Assembly (NCBI GenBank): GCA_020161835.1
Contig: JAIUNL010000011.1
Location: forward strand, 88,888 to 152,887
Source: Bacteroidota bacterium
Lineage (GTDB): Bacteria > Bacteroidota > JABWAT01
Direction of reading: 5' to 3'
DNA length: 64,000 nucleotides
The translations under genes and the position numbers were made by a program. Shown here in pieces: positions 1 to 10,347 of the stretch. How positions within the stretch are numbered: the stretch's first letter is position 1; the number at the start of each line of letters is the position of its first letter. The notes beneath the pieces are model-generated. The model was not told where the DNA came from. It did not search any database and saw nothing but the letters and a program-made list of their open reading frames with translations.

Positions 1-463
1 TAAGCGTTAAAAAGTCACCGAACAGTACGTCGTTTGTGATATCGGAAGATGGATTGACCAACAAATACAATCCAAAAGTGACAAGAATTACGCCGAACCA
101 TACACCACGCTTTGGGAATTTCCGCTCAATGATAACCTGAAAAATCGGAGTGAAAATGACGAGGAGGCCGGTTATAAAACCTGAGTGACTTGCAGATGTA
201 AATTTAAGTCCGGCAGTTTGGGTTGCAAAACCTAAAAACAGTGTCAAACAAACAAGAATCGCTGCCTTTTTGGGTCTGAACCCAGTTGAAAATATTTTCT
301 TATGGAAAACAGCACCGAAAATCAAAGCTGCAATAAGAAAACGAACCCCCAGAAACATCAGTGGCGATGCCTGATCAAGTGAGGTTTTAGTTATGACAAA
401 GGTACTTCCCCAAATCAGGGTAACAAGTAACAGAAAAATCTCTGACCGTCGGGATGGCTGCAT
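1..463 (-). CDS. EamA/DMT-family permease, N-terminal part
   Basis: The reading frame begins at the ATG at 463-461 and runs off the left edge, giving 154 residues. The start MQPSRRSEIFLLLVTLIWGS followed by TFVITK is the typical first helix of EamA (drug/metabolite transporter) permeases. At least four further hydrophobic segments follow, including one starting SHSGFITGLLVIFTPIFQ, which matches the helix-3/4 region of the family. These are ten-helix inner-membrane exporters of metabolites or amino acids; the substrate cannot be told from sequence. The gene is divergent from the secreted nuclease at 701, and the two share about 240 bases of A+T-rich intergenic DNA. The C-terminal half lies outside the window. 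Family assignment is secure, substrate unknown. Confidence 0.85.
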   Translation of the reverse strand, partial: MQPSRRSEIFLLLVTLIWGSTFVITKTSLDQASPLMFLGVRFLIAALIFGAVFHKKIFSTGFRPKKAAILVCLTLFLGFATQTAGLKFTSASHSGFITGLLVIFTPIFQVIIERKFPKRGVWFGVILVTFGLYLLVNPSSDITNDVLFGDFLTL

Positions 464-646
464 GGCTTCCTGGAAATTCCGTAAAAATCGTAATCTAATC
501 GTAACAATTCAATTAATTTCTTAAAGACATAAAAATGCACCGCATTCGCATCAGTATCAAAACCAATAATTTAAATTATTAACGCATTTTGGATTAAATA
601 CATTACTTTTCAAATTTAATCCAATATAGGTACAAATCTTCCTGGC

Positions 647-677
647 TTTGGCTTAGCCGGATTTGGTTGTATCTTCG
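647..677 (+). promoter_or_regulatory. Bacteroidota-type promoter for the 701 gene
   Basis: TTTG at 647-650 and TATCTTCG at 670-677 are separated by exactly 19 bases, matching the Bacteroidota consensus TTTG-N19-TAnnTTTG (TTCG is a common variant). The ATG at 701 follows 23 bases later, with a CGGAG ribosome-binding site at 691-695. Confidence 0.6.
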
Positions 678-700
678 TTGTTTAAACCCTCGGAGAATAC

Positions 701-3700
701 ATGAGAAAATTAGCCTTACTCCTTTTGGCTCTTGCCGGATTATCACTTGTCGTCAATGCACAAGCCCGGAAACCCAAGATCAACAACAATACCTACCAAA
801 CCCTCCCCTTTTCACAAAACTGGACCAACACCAGCCTTTTAGGTACAGCAGATGACTGGTCTGCGGTTCCGGGAATTGTCGGATACCGTGGAGATAATTT
901 TGCTGCTACGACGGGGGTTGACCCTCAAACATTGGTTGGCGACTCCATGAGAGTTGTTGATGTGAATGTAAACCAGGCAGCACCCAACACCTTTACAACC
1001 GGTGGTGCTACTGAATTTGAAATTACTAATCCAACCGTTGCGTTGGCAGGCTCTGGTACTGCAGATGCCCCGTTTCTGGTTTTATTTCTCAACACTACCG
1101 GGTTCAAATCAATAAGTGTTTCTTACAATCTTCGTGATCTTGAAGATGGTACTGACAACGCCATTCAATCGGTTGCTGCTCAATACCGGGTTGGAAATTC
1201 AGGGAATTTCACCAATATCCCGTCAGCTTTTGTTTTGGATGCAACAGTCCAGAGTGCTGTTATGTCAACTCCTGTAAACTTTACCCTCCCGGTAGATGCT
1301 GAAGATAAGGGACAGGTTCAAATCAGAATCATCACCACCAATGCCATCGGTAATGACGAATGGGTCGGTATCGATGACATCGAAATATCAGGTGACCCCT
1401 TAACCGGCGGTAAACCCAAAGCCAGTCTGAGTCTTTCTTCACTTTCAGCTGCAGAAGGTTCAGATCCTGTTATCGTTACCGTTTCAACAACTGAGCCTGT
1501 TTCAGGTGATCAAACCGTAAGTCTGACCATTTCAGGTTCAGGCATTTCTTCAACAGATTATGAACTTTCATCATCAACTGTAACCATTCCTGACGGACAA
1601 ACAACTGGAACCGTTACCCTTACTATTCTTGATGATTCGGATATTGAAGGAATTGAAACCCTCCTTGCCACAATTTCAGCTCCGTCTGACAGCATTGTTC
1701 TTGGCAGTGTTGTTCAGCAGGAACTTGAAATCATCGATAATGATGCCAACTCTGTAAGCATTGAAGCAGCATTTTCTACTATAAACGAAGGTGATGGTTC
1801 TGTATCATTCACTATCAAAACCTCACAGGCTGTTACTGTCAATGAGTCTGTTTCTCTGAGTTTTTCAGGAACTGCAACTGAGGGTGTTGATTATACAACT
1901 CCCGTTCAGAATGTAACTATACTATCCGGAACGGATCAGACAACTGTAACCCTTACTTTAGTTGATGATGACGTCTTTGAAGGAAATGAAAACATTAGCG
2001 TTACCATTAATTCAGTTTCAGACGGACTTCTTCTATCCAACCAAAAATCAATTACGATAACAATTACAGAAAACGAAGTTCCTGTTGCAGAATCTATTCT
2101 GACTGCAAAGAATAAACCCGTTGGTTCAATTGTGATTGTAAAAGGAACTGTTTCAGCTTCTTACAAAGGAACCGTTGGTGCAACCATTGCCTTTCAGGAT
2201 GCAACAGCAGGAATCCAGTTGTACGACAGAAAAACTGATCTGCTCAATCCTGGTGACTCAATTTACGTAAAGGGAAAGACCGAAGATCGCTTTGGTGCTA
2301 TGCAGGTCGTCAGTGTTGAAAGTCTTTATGTGTACCCAATTAAGGGGAAAATTGTACCGAAGGTAATAACCTCTGTTGAGGCTACTGAAACTTATGAAAG
2401 TCAGCTTGTACTGATTAAAAATCTGAAATTACCAGCTGGCACCTTTGCAGGAAATACTAATATCAAGGCAAATGACCGTGTTGGTCAGGTTGAAGTAAGA
2501 GTTACAGGCACAACAAATAACATTATCGGAACAGAAATTCCGGCTGATTCAGTTGATATCGTGGGTCTGCTCGGACAGTTTAATGCTTTCTATCAGTTAC
2601 AACCCCGGTCACTTGCTGATTTTGTTGCCTTTGGTGGTGTAAACAATGTGTCTCTTGCAGCATCGACCACATCAGCATCTGAAGCCGAACAAACAGTCAT
2701 TACCCTTACTGCCTCGACGATTTCTCCGGTTAATACAAACCAAACCGTTGATCTTGAAGTTACCGGAACAGGAATTACGGCGGGTGATTATACGCTTTCA
2801 GCATCAACCCTTACCATTCTTGCTGGCCAAACCTCCGGTTCGGTTACTTTCACGATTGTTAATGACACTGAGACTGAAGGTGTTGAAGTTGCAACCATTA
2901 CACTTGTTAATCCTTCTGCAGGTCTCAAAATTGCAAACAAGAGTGTAGGAATTGCAATTACCGATAATGATGGTGAAGTGAAAGACTACCTGTCAATTGT
3001 TGAGGCTAAAGCTTTACCTCTGAACTCTGTTGTAACTGTTACAGGACGAATTACCGTTGCAATGGAAATTGGCGGACCTGCCTACTTCCAGGATCCAACC
3101 GGTGGATTGGCCGTATTTGAAAATCCGCTTCACCTTGCAGTTGCCATTGGCGATTCAGTGAAAATTACCGGCCCATTGACCGAATACGGACAAAAAGGCA
3201 GCAACCCGTTAACCACACCAAACGGTGAACCGGGAACTGGCTTGTTTCAAATCAGCGGTGCAGGTGTAACTTTTCAGGTTTTCAAAGACAACAACAAGCC
3301 TGTTGAACCTAAAATTGTGACCATTGCAGATATTGGTGAATCACTTGAAGGTCAACTGATCAAAATCAGAAATGCAACGGTTGATTTCGTCGGTGCGTTT
3401 GGTTCAAATAAAAACTATACGATTTCAGATCCGTCAGGATCATTGAATCTGGGTTTAAGAATTGATAACAATACCAATCTTGTTAATGCAACTGCCCCAA
3501 CAACACCTATTGACCTTGTTGGCGTTGTTTCTCAATTTTTAGGTAATTATCAGATTATTCCCCGTTTTACCGAAGATCTTGGCGTTAAGGCTGTAGTTAT
3601 TCCGGGTGAAAATGTTTCAAAGGATCTCACTTTTGAAATCGGAACCTGGAACATGAAATGGTTTGGAGTTGCCGCACAATCTGGTCTGGTTGATTCCATC

Positions 3701-4717
3701 CAAATTGCAAATGCCATTAAAGTACTCAGAACCATGAATCTTGATGTGTATGCAGTTCAGGAAATTTCAAGTACAAGTGCCTGGAAAACCCTGATGGATT
3801 CGTTGAAGTTAAAAGGATATGCCGGTTTCGTTGCTCCGATTTCGCAGCAGCAGAAAACAGCATTCATTTACAAAAAGGCTACTGTTGATTCACTCAATGC
3901 TAAATTTTCGTTTAACACTGGTGACTGGGCAAGCGGCAGATATCCGTATGAGTTTACCTTTAATGCTACCGTTAACGGTGTAACCCGGAAGATCACTGCA
4001 ATTAATATCCATGCCAAGGCCACAACATCAACACCACCTTCAACCGATGTAAACCGTCGTGAAATGGATGCCATTCAATTGAAGAATTATATTGATGCCA
4101 ACCTTGCCTCTGACAATGTTATCGTTCTGGGTGATTACAATGATGATGTTACCAAATCAGTTATTGAGAACCTTCCATCACCTTACGCTAATTTTGTTAG
4201 TGATCCAACCGCTTATAATATCGTGACCAAATTTTTGAGCGAAAAAGGTCAGACCTCGTATCGTTCATCCAGCATGCTTGATCACATTCTGATCACCAAC
4301 GAAATGTTTCCAATGCATTGGGATAGTACACAGCGTATTGAAAATCCGTTTTATATCGGAAGTTACCTTTCAAGCACCAGTGATCACTTCCCAGTCTGGA
4401 CCCGTTTCCGTCTGGAAAAATCGGTTGATGTTACCGACAATAACGGAACAATTCCGACCAGTTTTGCACTTATCGGAAACTATCCGAATCCGTTCAACCC
4501 AACAACCAGCATCCGTTTCAATCTTCCTGTTGCCGGATCTGTAAAACTGGATGTTTACAACACCCTTGGGCAACGTGTTGCAGGAGAGTCCTTCTTCAGG
4601 AATGCTGGAATCGGAACCTTCGATTTCAATGCTGCACGTTTAACTTCAGGCGTATATTTCTATACACTGACGTTTGATAACAAAACGGCCTCAAGTAAAT
4701 TTATGCTTTTGAAATAA
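701..4717 (+). CDS. T9SS-secreted Calx-beta / OB-fold / endonuclease-phosphatase-like protein
   Basis: A 1338-residue multidomain exported protein. Residues 1-20 are a Sec signal peptide. About 235-345, 350-460 and 650-760 are Calx-beta repeats (for example VTLTILDDSDIEGIETL). Two OB-fold/DUF5689-like segments lie near 463-645 and 763-960. Residues 970-1235 form an endonuclease/exonuclease/phosphatase (EEP) domain: TWNMKW, VQEIS, NIHAKA, LGDYNDD, LDHILIT and SDHFPV carry the usual Asn, Glu, His, Asp/Asn and terminal Asp-His ligands. About 1250-1338 is a T9SS type A sorting domain (NYPNPFNPTT). The likely role is a cell-surface or released nuclease that scavenges extracellular DNA or phosphate. 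A phosphodiesterase or lipid phosphatase is possible, since EEP substrates vary. It has its own promoter and terminator, so it is probably monocistronic. Confidence 0.85.
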   Translation: MRKLALLLLALAGLSLVVNAQARKPKINNNTYQTLPFSQNWTNTSLLGTADDWSAVPGIVGYRGDNFAATTGVDPQTLVGDSMRVVDVNVNQAAPNTFTTGGATEFEITNPTVALAGSGTADAPFLVLFLNTTGFKSISVSYNLRDLEDGTDNAIQSVAAQYRVGNSGNFTNIPSAFVLDATVQSAVMSTPVNFTLPVDAEDKGQVQIRIITTNAIGNDEWVGIDDIEISGDPLTGGKPKASLSLSSLSAAEGSDPVIVTVSTTEPVSGDQTVSLTISGSGISSTDYELSSSTVTIPDGQTTGTVTLTILDDSDIEGIETLLATISAPSDSIVLGSVVQQELEIIDNDANSVSIEAAFSTINEGDGSVSFTIKTSQAVTVNESVSLSFSGTATEGVDYTTPVQNVTILSGTDQTTVTLTLVDDDVFEGNENISVTINSVSDGLLLSNQKSITITITENEVPVAESILTAKNKPVGSIVIVKGTVSASYKGTVGATIAFQDATAGIQLYDRKTDLLNPGDSIYVKGKTEDRFGAMQVVSVESLYVYPIKGKIVPKVITSVEATETYESQLVLIKNLKLPAGTFAGNTNIKANDRVGQVEVRVTGTTNNIIGTEIPADSVDIVGLLGQFNAFYQLQPRSLADFVAFGGVNNVSLAASTTSASEAEQTVITLTASTISPVNTNQTVDLEVTGTGITAGDYTLSASTLTILAGQTSGSVTFTIVNDTETEGVEVATITLVNPSAGLKIANKSVGIAITDNDGEVKDYLSIVEAKALPLNSVVTVTGRITVAMEIGGPAYFQDPTGGLAVFENPLHLAVAIGDSVKITGPLTEYGQKGSNPLTTPNGEPGTGLFQISGAGVTFQVFKDNNKPVEPKIVTIADIGESLEGQLIKIRNATVDFVGAFGSNKNYTISDPSGSLNLGLRIDNNTNLVNATAPTTPIDLVGVVSQFLGNYQIIPRFTEDLGVKAVVIPGENVSKDLTFEIGTWNMKWFGVAAQSGLVDSIQIANAIKVLRTMNLDVYAVQEISSTSAWKTLMDSLKLKGYAGFVAPISQQQKTAFIYKKATVDSLNAKFSFNTGDWASGRYPYEFTFNATVNGVTRKITAINIHAKATTSTPPSTDVNRREMDAIQLKNYIDANLASDNVIVLGDYNDDVTKSVIENLPSPYANFVSDPTAYNIVTKFLSEKGQTSYRSSSMLDHILITNEMFPMHWDSTQRIENPFYIGSYLSSTSDHFPVWTRFRLEKSVDVTDNNGTIPTSFALIGNYPNPFNPTTSIRFNLPVAGSVKLDVYNTLGQRVAGESFFRNAGIGTFDFNAARLTSGVYFYTLTFDNKTASSKFMLLK

Positions 4718-4726
4718 AGCATTTTA

Positions 4727-4769
4727 TACACGTGCTTCCCGAATGGGCAGCACGTGTATTTTCTTTTTT
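4727..4769 (+). terminator. Intrinsic terminator after the secreted nuclease
   Basis: A perfect 10-bp inverted repeat, TACACGTGCT (4727-4736) and AGCACGTGTA (4749-4758), has a 12-base loop containing CCC/GGG that may extend the stem. It is followed by TTTTCTTTTTT. Confidence 0.85.
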
Positions 4770-4869
4770 CTGCTACCTTTTTAAACCTCTTAATTCGTCA
4801 CAATCTGACGACTCTCCTTCTGTTTAAAATATTTTGTTTTTCCTTTTAACTATTGGCTTTAAAAAAGTG

Positions 4870-4877
4870 TAAATTTG
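4870..4877 (+). promoter_or_regulatory. -7 element upstream of speA
   Basis: TAAATTTG matches the Bacteroidota -7 consensus TAnnTTTG, 31 bases before the speA ATG. The -33 position at 19-base spacing reads TAAC, not TTTG, so only half of the promoter is convincing. Confidence 0.4.
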
Positions 4878-4908
4878 CACGTTTTTTTATAAAGAAAGTA
4901 AACATTCA

Positions 4909-6828
4909 ATGCGAGAAGAAAATCAGGATTGGAATATTGAATCGGCCGGGAAGCTGTACAATATTGATGGTTGGGGAATTGGCTATTTTTACATTGACAG
5001 TGAAGGATTTGTGGTGGCTTCGCCAACTCAGGATCCTGATCAGACCATCAGAATTACTGATATAATAGAAGAGGCAAAACGGGAAGGTTTGGCGTTTCCT
5101 CTGCAAATCCGCTTTCAGGATCTGCTCAGACACCGGGTTGAAGCGTTGAATGAAGCTTTCAAGATTGCAATTGAAGAACAGAATTTTCAGGGAAAATATA
5201 CTGGCGTCTTCCCCATCAAAGTAAACCAGATGCGTGAAGTCGTTGAAGAAATAATTGATGCCGGCAAGCCTTACCATTATGGTATAGAGGCCGGAAGTAA
5301 ACCCGAACTGATGGCTGCCCTCTCCCTTCATCGTGACTATAAAAGTCTGATTATCTGCAATGGCTATAAAGATACCCAATTCATCCGGTTTGCACTGAAT
5401 GGCAACCGCCTTGGAAAAAAGGTGATCATGGTTGCAGAAAAACTGGAAGAAATCAGAAGCATTATCACGGTTGCCAAAGAAATGAAAGTAATGCCCATGA
5501 TTGGCGTAAGAGTCAAACTTGGCGCCAAGAGTTCAGGCAAATGGGCAACATCCAGCGGCGATAATGCCAAATTCGGACTTTCAACTGCTGATATTCTGGA
5601 TGCCGTTCACATGTTACGTGAAGCCGGCATGGAAGACGCACTTAAACTTATCCACTTCCACATCGGATCTCAGATTCCAGACATTCAGGTTATTACCAAA
5701 GCCGTTCGTGAAGGTGCCCGTTTTTATGCCAAACTTGCCAAATATGGCTGCGGACTCAAATATATTGATGTTGGTGGCGGTCTCGGCGTTGACTATGACG
5801 GTTCCCAAAGTGCATTTTTCTCTTCAACCAACTACACCCTTCAGGAATATGCAAATGATATTGTTTATTCTATTATGGACGTTTGCGATGAAGAAAAAGT
5901 GGCTCACCCCAATATTGTAAGCGAAAGCGGACGTGCCATTGTAGCCCACCACTCGATGATTGTGGTTGACGTTTTCGGGAAAATTGAAAAACAAAGAAAA
6001 CCCATTTACAGTCTGGGTGATACCAAACGCCGTCATAAAATTGTCGAAGCTCTTCTTGATATCAAGGAACGGCTGAACAATGACACCTTAAACGAGTGTT
6101 TCCACGATTTGCTCTACAATAAAGAGCAGGCTCAGACCCTGTTCGATCTTGGGTATCTCGAACTGGATGACAAAGCTCTTATTGACACCCTATACTGGGA
6201 ACTCTCTGCCAGCATCACCAATATGTATGAGGGCGAAGATTACGTTCCTGAAGAAATTACTGAACTGAAAACTTCACTCAGCGATCAGTATCTATGTAAT
6301 TTTTCAGTTTTCCAATCACTGCCTGATTATTGGGCTCTTGGTCAGCTGTTTCCGATTATACCGATTCACCGTTTGGACGAAGAACCAAACAGAAATGCTA
6401 CACTTGCTGATATTACCTGTGATTCTGACGGCAAGGTAAATAAATTTGTTGATTTGAAGGATGTAAAAGAAACTTTGCCCCTTCACTCAATAAATGGTGA
6501 ACCGTATTATCTTGGGATTTTTATGACCGGCGCCTATCAGGATGTGATGGGTGATCTTCACAATCTTTTTGGCCGGGTTAATGAATGCCATGTTTTTCTT
6601 GATCCTGATGAAGATCTGGGTTGGTACATCGAAGAAACCATCGAAGGCAGTACAATCGGTGAAGTTTTGGGAATGAACATGTACCTTGCCAGTGACCTTG
6701 TAAAGGGAATGAAAAAACAGGTTGACTCTGCCATCAAAAATGATATCGTTAAACCTTCTGAGGGAATAAAAATCCTTCAGGAATACGAAAAAGGGTTAAA
6801 CGATTACACCTACCTGAAACCCGTTTAA
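4909..6828 (+). CDS. speA: Biosynthetic arginine decarboxylase
   Basis: A 639-residue fold-III PLP enzyme of the SpeA type, which converts arginine to agmatine and CO2, the first step of the agmatine route to putrescine and spermidine. The length matches the family. The PLP-binding lysine is K104 in VFPIKVNQ. HFHIGSQIPDI and YIDVGGGLGVDYDGS are the barrel signature segments, and CDSDGK with GAYQDVMGDLHNLFG mark the C-terminal beta domain. No signal peptide, so cytoplasmic. The start is an ATG after AAAGAAAG. A terminator follows directly, so it is probably monocistronic. No agmatine deiminase or agmatinase gene is present nearby, so the next pathway step must be elsewhere. Confidence 0.95.
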   Translation: MREENQDWNIESAGKLYNIDGWGIGYFYIDSEGFVVASPTQDPDQTIRITDIIEEAKREGLAFPLQIRFQDLLRHRVEALNEAFKIAIEEQNFQGKYTGVFPIKVNQMREVVEEIIDAGKPYHYGIEAGSKPELMAALSLHRDYKSLIICNGYKDTQFIRFALNGNRLGKKVIMVAEKLEEIRSIITVAKEMKVMPMIGVRVKLGAKSSGKWATSSGDNAKFGLSTADILDAVHMLREAGMEDALKLIHFHIGSQIPDIQVITKAVREGARFYAKLAKYGCGLKYIDVGGGLGVDYDGSQSAFFSSTNYTLQEYANDIVYSIMDVCDEEKVAHPNIVSESGRAIVAHHSMIVVDVFGKIEKQRKPIYSLGDTKRRHKIVEALLDIKERLNNDTLNECFHDLLYNKEQAQTLFDLGYLELDDKALIDTLYWELSASITNMYEGEDYVPEEITELKTSLSDQYLCNFSVFQSLPDYWALGQLFPIIPIHRLDEEPNRNATLADITCDSDGKVNKFVDLKDVKETLPLHSINGEPYYLGIFMTGAYQDVMGDLHNLFGRVNECHVFLDPDEDLGWYIEETIEGSTIGEVLGMNMYLASDLVKGMKKQVDSAIKNDIVKPSEGIKILQEYEKGLNDYTYLKPV

Positions 6829-6830
6829 AT

Positions 6831-6865
6831 AAAAAAAGTCCGTCAATCTCCTGGCGGACTTTTTC
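6831..6865 (+). terminator. Intrinsic terminator after speA
   Basis: AAAAAGTCCG and CGGACTTTTT (6855-6864) form a stem around a 12-base loop three bases after the speA stop codon, ending in a T run. Confidence 0.85.
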
Positions 6866-6970
6866 TCTCCCCCATTTCTTTATTTTTCTTAACCCTTCCG
6901 TAAATTTAATTTCCTTTGTTATGCGGAAGTTAAATCTTTTCAACTGACCAAAGTATCTTCTGTTTGTTGT

Positions 6971-7000
6971 TTTGATTTTGTGATCTATTTCATAAATTTG
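6971..7000 (+). promoter_or_regulatory. Bacteroidota-type promoter for the 7083 receptor
   Basis: TTTG (6971-6974) and TAAATTTG (6993-7000) are separated by 18 bases, close to the 19-base consensus. The 5' leader would be about 75 bases. Confidence 0.55.
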
Positions 7001-7082
7001 AGCACACTTCAGGAATTATTCACCTGAATCCTTAGATTTTTCTGCCTTTACAGGATACTACCAACAAACAAAAGGGAAGTTT

Positions 7083-10000
7083 ATGACCTTCACTGTTACA
7101 CCCACCTGCTTAAAAGTTAAATTCACAATGCTTCTTGCATCCGTTCTGCTGTCATTCACAGCATTTGGTCAGGGAGTGACTACTTCAGCCTTAAACGGGC
7201 TTGTAATCAGCAATTCAGGAGAAGTTCTGATTGGAGCAACGGTTATTGCCACACACACTCCATCCGGAACTGTTTATGGAACCACAACCAGAACTGATGG
7301 ACAGTATAACCTGAACAATCTTCGTCCAGGGGGCCCTTATACCCTTAGAGTAACATACATTGGTTACAAAACTGAAGAAAAAACAGGAATAATCATTCAG
7401 CTTTCACAAAATCTCAAACTGAACATTCTGATGTCTACCCAAGATATCACGACTGATGAAATTTTGGTAACTGGTGAAAAGAATGCCATTATCAGCTCTG
7501 CCAGAACTGGTGCTTCAACCAACGTCTCTGCTGAACAACTTAAAGCACTCCCTACCATTTCAAGAAGTATTCAGGACTTTACCCGTCTTACGCCACAGAT
7601 CAACGGCAGCAGTGCGGCAGGAAAAAACAACCGGTATAACAATATTCAGGTTGATGGTGCTGTATTAAATGATGTTTTCGGCCTTGCATCAAACGGAACT
7701 CCCGGTGGTCAAGCCGGTACACAACCCATCAGTTTGGATGCCATTCAGGAATTCAACGTTTCAATTGCCCCTTATGATGTTCGTCTTGGCGGATTTACAG
7801 GTGCCTCAATTAATGCCATTACCCGTTCAGGAACAAATAAATTCAGCGGTTCTGCCTATACCTATTACAGAGATGAAACTTATGTAGGTGACGGTGTTAA
7901 TGAAGTACCCTTTGCACCTTTCACAGAAAAAACAATGGGATTCCGTTTGGGTGGTCCAATTATTCAGGACAAACTCTTTTTCTTCTTAAATGGTGAGCTT
8001 GGCCGCAAAGAAACGCCTTCAGCCGTTAAAGTTGGGACAGCTGCAGGCCCAACAACCTTTGTTGTAACACCAGACTTCTATAGTTTTCTTGATACATTGA
8101 AAACTAAATACGGTTACGATGCAGGTTCTTATTCTGCATCAAACAGAGCAACAGATAATAACAAATTGTTTGTTCGCCTTGACTATAACCTTGATGAGTC
8201 CAACACCTTTACTCTTAGAAACAATTATGTTGACGCATCTGATGACAATCTTGTCAGATCTACAACAGATTTTCATCTCGGAAACCGGAATTATGTTTTC
8301 AACAGTATGCAGAATTCAACCGTTTTTCAATGGAACTGGATTATTGGTACTGATATGTCGAACGAATTCAGGGTTGCTTACACAGCAATTCGGGACAAAC
8401 GTGATCCAAGCGGATCAAAATTCCCATCCGTTCGGATCAAAACAGGTTCAACCAACGTCTATGCTGGAACTGAAAATTTTTCAACCAACAATGCTCTTGA
8501 TCAGGATCTGATTGAGGTTACCAATAACTTCAGTTATTATCTTGGAGATCATACGATCACTCTTGGTACAAACAATGAATTTTTCTCGTTCAGTAACCTG
8601 TTCATCAGAAATTATTACGGACTTTATGAATTTGACAGTTATGCTGATTTTTATGCCAAAAAACCTTCACGTTATGAAGTCAGTTATGGAATAAAAAAAG
8701 GTGTCATTACTCCTGGATATGAGCCAAGAGCTGAATTTGATGCAGCCCGTTGGGGTTTTTATGCTCAGGATGAGTGGAATGTTTTCACCAATCTTAAAGT
8801 CACCGCCGGTATCAGATTTGACCTGACCAATTTTGGGTCAAGTCCAACCAAGAATGACTCTGTTGCAAAATATTTCACCTACAGAACAACTCAAGTTGCC
8901 GATGGTTCAGTTCAGATTTCACCAAGAGTTGGCTTCAACTATGATGTTTTTGAAGATGATGTTTTGCAACTTCGTGGCGGAACAGGCATTTTCTCTGGCC
9001 GTACACCATACGTTTGGGTTTCCAATAATTTCGGAAACTCTGGCGTTGACTTAGGCCGTGTTCAGGCAACCGGTTCTGCAGCAAATGCACTTGGTTTTAA
9101 TCCGAATCCAAACGATCAGCCATATCCTGGAAAACCGGGTGTTTCACTTTCTCCCGTTAAAACAGCTGAAATTAACCTTATGGATAGAGATTTCATTTTT
9201 CCACAGGTTTGGAGAACCAATCTTGCAGCCGATTATCAGTTACCTTATGGTGTTATTGCTACGGTTGAAGGGATTTATTCTAAAAACATGAACGATGCCT
9301 TCTATCAGGACATCAACGTGAAAGCATCCGACAAAAGTCTTCTTGATGGTGGAAAACTGGCAGATGGTCGGAAACATCATTGGACTGCAGTAGATTATAA
9401 AACAACCGGAAGAGTCAATTCGGCCAATTTCACAAATGTGATGTTGCTGAAAAACACATCTGAAGGCTACCAGGCTAACCTTACCGGTATGCTTCAAAAG
9501 CCTTTGAATCAGGGTGAAGATTTTATGAAAAACCTTGATTTAACCCTATCCTATACCTACACAAAAGCTGAAGACGTGAATTCAGTGACTTCAAGTCAGG
9601 CTGTTTCTCAGGTAAGGTTTAATCCAACTTCTGATGTTTACAATCCGAAACTGGCAACATCAGATTTCGAGATTAAACACCGGGTTATGGCTAGTGCTTC
9701 TTATGTAGTTGACTGGGCAGACTTTTTGAATATGATCCCATCCGGTTATAACTCAACCTTCTCGTTCTTCCTTGAAAGCCGTTCTGGTGCACCTTATTCT
9801 TACACCTACAATGGTGATGTGAATGGTGATGGGTTTGCAGAAAACGATCTGATGTATGTGCCAAGAAATCAAACTGAAATCGCTCTTGTGCGAGTATCCG
9901 GTAGCACAATTACTGCAGCTCCTCAAAGTGATTATGATGCTTTGTTTTCACTCATTAAGAATGATGACTACCTGAATGAAAACAAGGGAAAAATTCTGCC

Positions 10001-10325
10001 AAGAAATGGTGGAACCTTATCCTGGGTTTCGTTTATCGATTTCCGTTTTGCTCAGGAAATTCCGATTCCTGAACTTGAAGGAAATAAATTCGAATTCACC
10101 CTGGATATTATGAACGTTGCCAATTTGATTAATAAAGACTGGGGCGTTTCTGATCAGCTTGTCAATGGTAGGTTCCTTCGTTATCGTGGTAAACAAGCAA
10201 CTAGTGCAACCGTTCACCCTGATAAACAGGTATTCTCTTTTGATACGCCATATACCACGCCTTATCAGAAAAATGACTCACAATCCAGATATTATATTCA
10301 GATTGGAGCCAGATACACGTTCTGA
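7083..10325 (+). CDS. Oar-like TonB-dependent outer-membrane receptor
   Basis: 1080 residues. The signal peptide ends near AFGQ (about residue 29). Residues 35-120 are a carboxypeptidase-regulatory-like beta-sandwich (LNGLVISNSGEVLIGATVIA, DGQYNLNNLRPGGPYTLRV), followed by a plug domain at about 130-240 (ISRSIQDFTRLTPQING, NNIQVDGAVLND) and a long barrel ending in aromatic YIQIGARYTF, the normal outer-membrane terminus. The architecture resembles Oar/adventurous-motility-type receptors and lacks a downstream SusD partner, so it is not a standard polysaccharide-utilisation pair. The substrate is unknown. AAGGGAAG precedes the ATG by three bases. An internal ATG at 7128 is an alternative start with a shorter signal peptide. 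Strong terminator downstream; the gene stands alone. Confidence 0.88.
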   Translation: MTFTVTPTCLKVKFTMLLASVLLSFTAFGQGVTTSALNGLVISNSGEVLIGATVIATHTPSGTVYGTTTRTDGQYNLNNLRPGGPYTLRVTYIGYKTEEKTGIIIQLSQNLKLNILMSTQDITTDEILVTGEKNAIISSARTGASTNVSAEQLKALPTISRSIQDFTRLTPQINGSSAAGKNNRYNNIQVDGAVLNDVFGLASNGTPGGQAGTQPISLDAIQEFNVSIAPYDVRLGGFTGASINAITRSGTNKFSGSAYTYYRDETYVGDGVNEVPFAPFTEKTMGFRLGGPIIQDKLFFFLNGELGRKETPSAVKVGTAAGPTTFVVTPDFYSFLDTLKTKYGYDAGSYSASNRATDNNKLFVRLDYNLDESNTFTLRNNYVDASDDNLVRSTTDFHLGNRNYVFNSMQNSTVFQWNWIIGTDMSNEFRVAYTAIRDKRDPSGSKFPSVRIKTGSTNVYAGTENFSTNNALDQDLIEVTNNFSYYLGDHTITLGTNNEFFSFSNLFIRNYYGLYEFDSYADFYAKKPSRYEVSYGIKKGVITPGYEPRAEFDAARWGFYAQDEWNVFTNLKVTAGIRFDLTNFGSSPTKNDSVAKYFTYRTTQVADGSVQISPRVGFNYDVFEDDVLQLRGGTGIFSGRTPYVWVSNNFGNSGVDLGRVQATGSAANALGFNPNPNDQPYPGKPGVSLSPVKTAEINLMDRDFIFPQVWRTNLAADYQLPYGVIATVEGIYSKNMNDAFYQDINVKASDKSLLDGGKLADGRKHHWTAVDYKTTGRVNSANFTNVMLLKNTSEGYQANLTGMLQKPLNQGEDFMKNLDLTLSYTYTKAEDVNSVTSSQAVSQVRFNPTSDVYNPKLATSDFEIKHRVMASASYVVDWADFLNMIPSGYNSTFSFFLESRSGAPYSYTYNGDVNGDGFAENDLMYVPRNQTEIALVRVSGSTITAAPQSDYDALFSLIKNDDYLNENKGKILPRNGGTLSWVSFIDFRFAQEIPIPELEGNKFEFTLDIMNVANLINKDWGVSDQLVNGRFLRYRGKQATSATVHPDKQVFSFDTPYTTPYQKNDSQSRYYIQIGARYTF

Positions 10326-10347
10326 TTTTACTGATTTCGTTTAATTC

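Noticed and set aside
4906..5379. 157-codon frame antisense to speA
   Set aside because: Mirror of a strongly coding gene; the sense strand has all catalytic motifs.
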